A program made the translations under genes and the position numbers. Below the pieces are notes generated by a model. It made no database searches, was not told the origin of the DNA, and saw nothing but the letters and a program-made list of their open reading frames with translations. A DNA stretch of 19,030 bases from CAZGKX01 sp964525945 (lineage in GTDB: Bacteria > Pseudomonadota > Gammaproteobacteria > Legionellales > Legionellaceae): assembly GCA_964525945.1 (NCBI GenBank), contig CAZGKX010000053.1, forward strand, positions 1 to 19,030, in the 5' to 3' direction. Of the stretch, positions 13,674-19,030 are shown piece after piece (positions within the stretch are counted from its first letter, which is position 1; each line of letters begins with the position of its first letter).

Positions 13674-14819
13674 GTGTTCGATCTGGGAGGGACCTACCGA
13701 GCTGTTTCAGCAGAGGAAACATTGGCAAAAGTTGAGCCGATGTTATGGGATAAATTTGGTATTACGCGTGTTGCCAATGTCACCGGTTTGGATAATATCA
13801 ATATCCCGACTTATGTTGCAGTTAGACCTCGTTCAACGCTGTTAACGACTGCGCAAGGCAAAGGGATTAATCATGTATTGGCTAAAGTGTCTGCAATCAT
13901 GGAGTCCATTGAAGGTTGGCATAGTGAGCAGTGTGTACCTGTTCCTGATTTATTTGGTAGCTACAATGCATTAAAAAATCGTTATTCTTTAGTGGATTTG
14001 GATGAGCCTCTTGGCCATGGGCCAGTAGTGTGTAATCAACAGGTTAAAAATCTGGAAATTCCTTGGGTAAGAACGTTAGAATTAAACAGCGGCATGGAAT
14101 GTTATATTCCTCAGACCCTGGTTAATATGAACACCGTGTTTCATCGGCCAGGTTATCGATACTTTCCCCCCTCAACAAATGGCTTGGCTTCAGGAAATAC
14201 GTTTGAAGAAGCTGTTTGTCATGCTTTATTTGAAGTGATTGAACGAGAATGTGAGGCTCATTTTGACAAATACTCGGGTGCTAGTGCTCTAGTCGATTTG
14301 GCCAGCATCAATGTCCCTCATATCAAAGCACTTCTTGCGCACCTTGATGAATGTAATTTGCATTTGGAGGTTACAGAGATAACCGATAAATTGCAAATTC
14401 CTACTTTTTGCGCTTATTTAGATGATCGAAATGATGTGCGCTCAGTAGGCAAACAACGTGGTAGTGGTTCTCATTGGTCGAGTGTGGTTGCTTTATCCAG
14501 GGCAATCACAGAAGCAGTTCAAACAAGAGCGACTGTTATCTCCGGCGCGAGGGATGATATTTTTCCTGCTGCGTATCAAAGAAAAAAAGTGCTGTGTTAT
14601 GAAGATAATGTTCATGTAAAGCAGAAAACATTCATTGAAACATCTGTTTTTTCAGATTTTTCAAATGGCCTTGACCAAGTGCTACAACGGCTAAAGCAAC
14701 ATGGCTACCCTCAGGTGCTGGTTTACAATCTCACCCGTCAAGATTTGGGCATACCCGTCGTGCATGTGGTTGTACCTGGACTTACGTTTGACATACTAAG
14801 GCATATCAATAATGGCTAA
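13674..14819 (+). CDS. YcaO-family ATP-dependent peptide modification enzyme
   Basis: YcaO enzymes activate a backbone amide with ATP to make azolines or, with TfuA, thioamides. The 381-residue protein has the family start FDLGGTYRAVSAEETLAKV, GITRVANVTGLDNINIP (29-45), RPRS..TTAQGKG (51-64) and the ATP/Mg-binding helices SAIMESIEGWHSE (73-85) and EEAVCHALFEVIERE (178-192). SRAITEAVQTR (275-285) follows. It ends near VVHVVVPGLTFDI without the Pro-rich tail of azoline-forming YcaOs, as expected for a TfuA-partnered type. GTG at 13674 has AAGGA 7 bases upstream. An ATG at 13652 followed by nine A residues would join this frame only if one A were missing. The last eight bases overlap the TfuA gene (ATGGCTAA), so the two are coupled. 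Confidence 0.93.
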   Translation: MFDLGGTYRAVSAEETLAKVEPMLWDKFGITRVANVTGLDNINIPTYVAVRPRSTLLTTAQGKGINHVLAKVSAIMESIEGWHSEQCVPVPDLFGSYNALKNRYSLVDLDEPLGHGPVVCNQQVKNLEIPWVRTLELNSGMECYIPQTLVNMNTVFHRPGYRYFPPSTNGLASGNTFEEAVCHALFEVIERECEAHFDKYSGASALVDLASINVPHIKALLAHLDECNLHLEVTEITDKLQIPTFCAYLDDRNDVRSVGKQRGSGSHWSSVVALSRAITEAVQTRATVISGARDDIFPAAYQRKKVLCYEDNVHVKQKTFIETSVFSDFSNGLDQVLQRLKQHGYPQVLVYNLTRQDLGIPVVHVVVPGLTFDILRHINNG

Positions 14820-16308
14820 ATACCAAACCATGTACAGCACCCATGTTTTTTTAGGTCCCACCCTGGATGTTACTATTGCTCAAAAGCACTTGTCAAAAGC
14901 CCATTACCATCCACCTATAAAATGTGGCGATCTTCTCAAGTTACTGCGCTTAAACCCTGAACGTGTGTTGATTATTGATGGTTATTACGAGTTTACTCCT
15001 GCTGTTTGGCATAAAGAAATTATGCTGGCACTGGATTGCGGCGTGGAGGTTTGGGGGGCGTCTAGTATGGGGGCGCTTCGTGCTGCAGAGCTTTACCGAT
15101 ATGGAATGAAAGGGATCGGGGATATCTTTCAGACTTTTGCAGAAGGTACGCTAAATGATGACGATGAAGTCGCCGTATTGCATAAGGGAAAGGAAGAACA
15201 TTTTTTACCTGTTAACGATGCGATGGTTAACATCCGAGCCACCCTAACAGAAGCAACCCATCAAGGTGTTATTTCAGATCGCATAAAAGAACAATTACTG
15301 TTGGTTTGTAAAAAGAAATTTTATCCTGAACGTTCACTCGTAAACGCAATAGAAGAAACAGCATTAGCGTTTCCAGAAGAGGGTGCGGTATTGGCTGATT
15401 GGTTACTAACTCATGGTCTGGTTGATCTTAAAAAAAATGATGCAATAAAAGCATTGGACGCGCTCAATGCTTCGACGCGCTTTTTACCAACGGCACTCCC
15501 TAAAATGCCGATGACCAAATTTCTTTGTACCCTGTTAGAGTATAGCGATACCACACCTTTTGACATACACGTGGATTGGTTGCCAAATATAGAAAAAAAA
15601 TTGCAGGTCTTGTTCGTGGAATTGCCTGAGCATTATCGGCTTCTTTCTGAATTAGCTAATTTACTGAAGAATTTGGCTGTAATCGCTCGCACTGATACGC
15701 AATTACACACAACGGATTATCCCTCTCTTTTGGATGATATGATACAAAATAAACTCTATAATCCCAGTGTTGATTTCCACGCGTTAGCGCATCATCCTCA
15801 TCAGGCATTCCTATACACTTTTATTTGTAAACAAATCTGTTTGCAGGGGATAAGTCAGGAGATGATAGAGGAGTATCTTCCTTCCGTTGCTGTATTTTAT
15901 GATATTCCGTTGCTTTCGGATGCTTTTTGCGTTCTACGTGCTTTTCTTGTCGTGATGTTTATCTTGAGTGCACAGTTTGATGATTCACTCAATCAAGCAA
16001 AAAAGAGCATCATCTTGTCAACTTTGACAACTTTGGCACGAAAACGTGGTTATACTCAGGAAAAGATAATCCACTGGCTCAATCCAAGCCATATAAATTC
16101 GGACTGTTATAGCCGCTTTATCTCTTGTTATTTAAAGATTAATCTTATTCATCAAGGCATGAATGATGCACTTATTGATAAAGAAATAGAGGCACCCGAT
16201 TACTTTCAGTGGATCTACGATGCGTATTCTATTTATCAAACCTTTCCTGTTGAGGCTGCAATGAATCCTTCTTTACCGTGTGAGGAAGTCCAACATGAAT
16301 TGGGATAG
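14812..16308 (+). CDS. TfuA-like partner protein of YcaO
   Basis: TfuA-like proteins pair with YcaO in thioamide formation, for example on methyl-coenzyme M reductase glycine and in thioamide RiPPs, probably by handling the sulfur donor. The TfuA core is at residues 10-150: VFLGPTL, VLIIDGYYEFTPAVWHKEI (52-70), a cysteine in LDCGVEVWGASSMGALRAAE (74-93), GMKGIGDIF and LNDDDEVAVLH (114-124), all closely matching the family. The 498-residue length includes a long, mostly helical C-terminal region that I cannot assign. The start overlaps the end of ycaO by eight bases. A second ATG at 14830 is possible. Its end overlaps the next gene by 14 bases. Confidence 0.93.
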   Translation: MAKYQTMYSTHVFLGPTLDVTIAQKHLSKAHYHPPIKCGDLLKLLRLNPERVLIIDGYYEFTPAVWHKEIMLALDCGVEVWGASSMGALRAAELYRYGMKGIGDIFQTFAEGTLNDDDEVAVLHKGKEEHFLPVNDAMVNIRATLTEATHQGVISDRIKEQLLLVCKKKFYPERSLVNAIEETALAFPEEGAVLADWLLTHGLVDLKKNDAIKALDALNASTRFLPTALPKMPMTKFLCTLLEYSDTTPFDIHVDWLPNIEKKLQVLFVELPEHYRLLSELANLLKNLAVIARTDTQLHTTDYPSLLDDMIQNKLYNPSVDFHALAHHPHQAFLYTFICKQICLQGISQEMIEEYLPSVAVFYDIPLLSDAFCVLRAFLVVMFILSAQFDDSLNQAKKSIILSTLTTLARKRGYTQEKIIHWLNPSHINSDCYSRFISCYLKINLIHQGMNDALIDKEIEAPDYFQWIYDAYSIYQTFPVEAAMNPSLPCEEVQHELG

Positions 16309-16768
16309 TAAAAAACACTATATTGAGCAATTGGATTTTTCAAAAATGATCAATAAATTGATCAACCAAAGTATACCCAATCCTTACAATAGCTATCAAT
16401 GGGAAAGAGTGGCGCTTGAACAAGCAGTGAATCGCTATAAAAAATATTTATTCATTCTTGTAAAGTATAAAAATGATTACGATATGCTCCCTCCAACGCT
16501 TGAGATTGATGAAATATGGCACCATCATATTTTGGATACACAAAAATACATGGATGATTGTCAATTTCTGTATGGTCAGTATCTACACCATTATCCCTAT
16601 TTTGGCTTGGAGGAACAAGGAACAAACTATAAAGTGATCTATGAAGCGCTGCAACGCACAAGAAAATTGTTTTTTCTTGAATTTAATGAGGAATTAATTG
16701 AGCCTAAACAAGATGAAATTGTGGCCTTAATGAAAGCATTGCTTCAACGAAGAGAGGCTTGTGTATAA
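16295..16768 (+). CDS. Small protein with GRDP-like WHHHI...DC...HHxP signature
   Basis: The 157-residue protein carries IDEIWHHHILDTQKYMDDC (71-89) followed by LHHYPYFG (97-104). This matches the conserved core of the family annotated as glycine-rich domain-containing protein-like (PF07173 type), known mainly from plants and fungi and scattered bacteria; its biochemistry is not established. The cluster of His, Asp and Cys residues could bind a metal. GAGGAAG lies about 6 bases before ATG 16295, inside the end of the TfuA gene, so it is the last gene of the RiPP operon and is translationally coupled. A role in tailoring or metal supply of the product is inferred. The alternative GTG start at 16280 lacks a ribosome site. 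Confidence 0.75.
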   Translation: MNWDSKKHYIEQLDFSKMINKLINQSIPNPYNSYQWERVALEQAVNRYKKYLFILVKYKNDYDMLPPTLEIDEIWHHHILDTQKYMDDCQFLYGQYLHHYPYFGLEEQGTNYKVIYEALQRTRKLFFLEFNEELIEPKQDEIVALMKALLQRREACV

Positions 16769-16867
16769 TTGCTTATAAACAAGCAAACAAAAACATGCAA
16801 CGAGAGTGAATGAGTTATCCAATCTTTTTTGCGGTCAAGAGACCACTTTGGCGCATAAAATGGATGG

Positions 16868-16918
16868 CGGGAGCCCTTTTTGTAGTGATTTAAAAAAAAG
16901 TGATAATAAGAGCTCCCG
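16868..16918. terminator. Hairpin region between the RiPP operon and the Cys-rich peptide gene
   Basis: CGGGAGC (16868-16874) and GCTCCCG (16912-16918) are perfect inverted copies around a 37-base loop. A second, AT-only stem (ATAATAA with TTATTAT, 16903-16909 and 16919-16925) overlaps it. Mutually exclusive stems between converging genes suggest a two-way terminator, but no clean stem plus T run is present. An ORF of 27 codons (16810-16893, MSYPIFFAVKRPLWRIKWMA...) lies across the left arm; whether it is expressed is unknown. Confidence 0.35.
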
Positions 16919-16949
16919 TTATTATATTTTATGCTGGATGATAATTATT

Positions 16950-17102
16950 TCACTTCTTACACGTATAGCATCCCACGTCGTCTGGGCACCCTCCTCCTGG
17001 GCAACACATGCCATTAGGGCAAGCGTAACTTAGAGCATTAAAAGAAAAGGCTAAAGTAAAAATTAACATACCTTTTGTTATCACTCTTTGTAACTTTGAC
17101 AT
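16950..17102 (-). CDS. Secreted cysteine-rich peptide, 50 residues
   Basis: This short gene encodes a classic Sec signal peptide (MSKLQRVITKGMLIFTLAFS then FNALSYA, cleavage after Ala27). The mature 23-residue tail holds six cysteines spaced C-x4-CC-x4-C-x5-C-x2-C, with a PGGG turn and KK at the end. AGGAGA lies 6 bases before the ATG. A promoter (TTGATC, 18-base spacer, TATACA; plus-strand 17139-17168) sits upstream. The design suits a disulfide-bonded or metal-binding periplasmic or secreted peptide. It converges on the RiPP operon and may belong to it as an alternative substrate or partner, though the opposite strand and own promoter argue for independent control. I recognise no family. 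Confidence 0.72.
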   Translation of the reverse strand: MSKLQRVITKGMLIFTLAFSFNALSYACPNGMCCPGGGCPDDVGCYTCKK

Positions 17103-17138
17103 GGTATTCTCCTGAGTATTGTGGATTAACTCATATAA

Positions 17139-17168
17139 TGTATATTGTCTCTTTAAATTTTAGATCAA
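17139..17168 (-). promoter_or_regulatory. Promoter of the Cys-rich peptide gene
   Basis: Read on the minus strand, TTGATC (17168-17163), 18 bases and TATACA (17144-17139) lie about 37 bases before the ATG. The region is strongly AT-rich. A start of transcription near 17132 would give a 30-base leader containing the AGGAGA site. Confidence 0.45.
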
Positions 17169-17287
17169 TATTGTACGTGTGCAAGTAATTCGACTTAGTT
17201 ATTTTTGCTTAACAGTGTAGTTCAAGGTACTTTTGTGCTTTTCATTTACATTAAAACAGCGACTGACCCATAGAAATAAAACGGATG

Positions 17288-17374
17288 TGGTACCGAGAAG
17301 AGGACTCGAACCTCCACGGGGTTGCCCCCACTAGCACCTGAAGCTAGCGTGTCTACCAATTCCACCACCTCGGC
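17288..17374 (-). tRNA. tRNA-Leu (anticodon CAG)
   Basis: The 87-base minus-strand sequence folds as a type II tRNA. The acceptor is GCCGAGG with TCTCGGT. The anticodon stem CTAGC/GCTAG encloses the loop TTCAGGT with anticodon CAG. A GC-rich long variable arm (GGGG...CCCC) and a T arm with GTTCGAGTC follow, and the gene encodes ACCA at the 3' end. The long variable arm plus CAG identify leucine. It is intact, unlike the tRNA-like fragment at 1911-1965. Confidence 0.96.
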
Positions 17375-17431
17375 ATGGCAGCTAAAGTACTTAAGTTCAG
17401 CAGATTTGTCAATAAAAATCAGAGCATGACT

Positions 17432-17460
17432 CTTGGTTCTTAGACATTCTAAGAACCAAG
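17432..17460 (-). terminator. Hairpin beyond fumC
   Basis: CTTGGTTCTTAGA and TCTAAGAACCAAG form a perfect 13-bp stem with a 3-base loop, 13 bases beyond the fumC stop. On the minus strand a T run appears only about 15 bases after the stem, so it is an imperfect intrinsic terminator or an mRNA-stabilising hairpin. It would separate fumC from tRNA-Leu. Confidence 0.6.
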
Positions 17461-17473
17461 GTACCCGCGGTTA

Positions 17474-18865
17474 TCACGACGGTGCAATCATGTCTTCGAG
17501 GTTCATGTATTCTTTGAATTGCTCCGCGGTTAAATAACCCAATTTGATGGCGGCTTCTTGCAAAGACGAATGCTCCCGATGCGCTGTTTTAGCGATGGTG
17601 GCAGCTTTATCATACCCAATGTGGCGGTTGAGGGCAGTGACTAACATCAATGAGTTGTGCACATAGTGTTCATTCACAGTGTGGTTTATCATCAGCCCTT
17701 CAATGCAAAAGGCTTGAAAAGAAAAACACGTGTCGGCCAATAACGTGGCTGAATTTAAAACATTAAAAATAATCACTGGTTTAAACACATTGAGCTCAAA
17801 ATTTCCTTGGCTATCGGCAATCGCCACCGCGGCATCATTGCCTATGACTTGTGCGCAAACCATGGTCATTGCTTCGGATTGGGTGGGGTTGACTTTGCCT
17901 GGCATGATGGATGATCCGGGTTCATTTTCAGGCAAAATCAATTCGCCAATCCCACAGCGAGGGCCAGATCCTAACCAGCGAACGTCATTGGCTATTTTCA
18001 TCAAGGCACAAGCCAATGTTTTGAGCACACTGTGCGCCATAACCAATGGTTCGTGAGATGCCAATGCTGCAAATTTATTGGGTGCGGAAACAAAAGGCAG
18101 CTTCGTAATCGCTGCAATGTGTGCGGCTGCTTTTTCAGCAAAGTGGGGATGGGTATTTAAACCTGTGCCTACCGCTGTTCCACCCAATGCCAATTCATAC
18201 AATTCAGGCAGCACATTTTCAATGCGGGCAATGCAGGCATCCAATTGCGCAACATACCCTGAAAATTCTTGACCAAAGGTTAATGGGACGGCGTCCTGTA
18301 GATGGGTGCGCCCGATTTTAATCACATTATTGAACGCGATCATTTTGGCGTGCAAACCGTTTCGAAGTGTACGAACCGCGGGCAATAGTTTGTGTTTAAA
18401 AGAAAGCACAGCAGCAATATGCATCGCGGTTGGAAAGGTGTCATTGGACGATTGCGACATGTTCACATCGTCATTGGGATGGATCGGTGATTTACTGCCT
18501 TGCACGCCACCGGCCATTTCGATCGCGCGGTTGGAAATAACTTCGTTGGCATTCATGTTGGATTGCGTACCACTCCCAGTCTGCCAGACTTTCAAGGGAA
18601 AATGTGCGTCCAACTGGCCTGCACTGACTTCTTCTGCCGCCTTAATTATTAAATCGGCTTTTGATTGGGATAACTTGCCAAGCTCAAGGTTTGTCAATGC
18701 TGCCGCCTTTTTCAAAATGCCGAATGCATGCGTGACTTCACGCGGCATAATGTCTATGCCGATGTTAAAGTGATGAAGTGATCGTTCTGTTTGTGCGCCC
18801 CAATATTTATCCGCAGGAACTGTAATTTCACCCATACTATCCGTTTCAGTGCGTGTGCCTTTCAT
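17474..18865 (-). CDS. fumC: Class II fumarate hydratase
   Basis: Fumarase C catalyses the reversible hydration of fumarate to malate in the citric acid cycle, in the cytoplasm, as an iron-independent homotetramer. The 463-residue protein is near the family length. It shows SGTQSNMNANEVISNRA (97-113), HPNDDVNMSQSSNDTFPTAM (129-148), KIGRTHLQDAVPLTFGQE (183-200) with the catalytic His188, and the superfamily signature GSSIMPGKVNPTQ with the catalytic Ser318, matching E. coli numbering. AAGGG lies 9 bases before the ATG. It is a single gene facing an unrelated plus-strand gene whose start is 61 bases away, so the two promoters overlap. Confidence 0.97.
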   Translation of the reverse strand: MKGTRTETDSMGEITVPADKYWGAQTERSLHHFNIGIDIMPREVTHAFGILKKAAALTNLELGKLSQSKADLIIKAAEEVSAGQLDAHFPLKVWQTGSGTQSNMNANEVISNRAIEMAGGVQGSKSPIHPNDDVNMSQSSNDTFPTAMHIAAVLSFKHKLLPAVRTLRNGLHAKMIAFNNVIKIGRTHLQDAVPLTFGQEFSGYVAQLDACIARIENVLPELYELALGGTAVGTGLNTHPHFAEKAAAHIAAITKLPFVSAPNKFAALASHEPLVMAHSVLKTLACALMKIANDVRWLGSGPRCGIGELILPENEPGSSIMPGKVNPTQSEAMTMVCAQVIGNDAAVAIADSQGNFELNVFKPVIIFNVLNSATLLADTCFSFQAFCIEGLMINHTVNEHYVHNSLMLVTALNRHIGYDKAATIAKTAHREHSSLQEAAIKLGYLTAEQFKEYMNLEDMIAPS

Positions 18866-18926
18866 GTTACATTGCCCTTAAAATTAAAATCGCAATATTA
18901 ACATATTTTTTAGCGAGACGGTTATT

Positions 18927-19030
18927 GTGAAAGAGACACGCATTTATCAGCCAGATGGCCCATACCATGTTGATCAACGCCTTGAATTAACGCCTTTTGC
19001 TACCCGACACGGGTCCGTCGTCTTGCGCAT
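18927..19030 (+). CDS. Start of an unrecognised gene (partial)
   Basis: From a GTG at 18927 the frame is open to the window edge and encodes MKETRIYQPDGPYHVDQRLE, continuing LTPFATRHGSVVLR. A purine-rich stretch (GCGAGACGG) stands 5-6 bases upstream. The residue composition is protein-like and the gene is divergent from fumC. Thirty-four residues are not enough for a family. Confidence 0.5.
   Translation, partial: MKETRIYQPDGPYHVDQRLELTPFATRHGSVVLR

Noticed and set aside
13627..13845. 72-residue plus-strand frame overlapping the start of ycaO
   Set aside because: It shares its length with the YcaO gene in another frame and its protein has no family-like pattern; the YcaO frame is clearly the coding one.
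16806..17033. 75-residue plus-strand frame after the RiPP operon
   Set aside because: It starts at a GTG, and its second half is antisense to the Cys-rich peptide, which has a signal peptide, ribosome site and promoter. The composition of the plus-strand reading is not protein-like.
18306..18773. 155-residue plus-strand frame inside fumC
   Set aside because: It is antisense to a fully conserved fumarase and is only a shadow of its codon bias.

Overview
The window looks like a chromosomal stretch of a gammaproteobacterium, most likely a Legionella-like member of the Legionellales. This is inferred from the moderate AT richness, the style of the class II fumarase, the yadG/yadH ABC exporter and the Legionella-type MFS carrier, and the presence of a ribonuclease-inhibitor-type leucine-rich-repeat protein next to an orphan protein. 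No 16S rRNA or other decisive marker is present, so the genus is a guess.

Layout. Positions 1-4360 are an accessory, decaying region. It holds the last codons of an unknown gene, an AbiE type IV toxin-antitoxin pair whose toxin gene carries a one-base frameshift near its start, a degenerate tRNA-Asn-like 3' half (possible integration site), a cluster of palindromic operator-like repeats in front of an AlbA_2/HATPase/winged-helix regulator, and the remnant of an IS21-family insertion sequence. In that remnant a truncated, frameshifted istB is fused to the first 26 codons of a lost short-chain dehydrogenase. Positions 4400-9110 hold a DUF2269-type membrane protein, an MFS transporter with a structured leader, an unrecognised 268-residue protein and the LRR protein. 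Positions 9169-10847 (minus strand) are yadH and yadG, an ABC-2 exporter.

The centrepiece is a plus-strand operon at 11117-16768 that reads as a ribosomally synthesised peptide (RiPP) pathway. Its genes are a ThiS/MoaD-type sulfur carrier ending in Gly-Gly, a ThiF/MoeB-type activating enzyme fused to a rhodanese domain, an outer-membrane beta-barrel protein, a 71-residue candidate precursor (leader motif LSLEELALSVAG, then a Ser/Thr/Cys-rich core ending in ALCG), a YcaO cyclodehydratase-family enzyme, a TfuA-like protein and a small protein with a WHHHI...DC...HH.P signature. YcaO plus TfuA is the known thioamide-forming pair. The adjacent ThiS/ThiF-rhodanese module suggests that sulfur is delivered as a protein thiocarboxylate, making this a candidate thioamide (or C-terminal thiocarboxylate) peptide system. 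A promoter with a dyad in its spacer sits just upstream.

Just beyond, on the opposite strand, is a 50-residue gene (16950-17102) encoding a Sec signal peptide followed by a 23-residue tail with six cysteines. It may be a second substrate, a metal-binding peptide or an unrelated secreted peptide. The window closes with tRNA-Leu(CAG), a strong hairpin, fumC (all minus strand) and the start of an unrecognised plus-strand gene.
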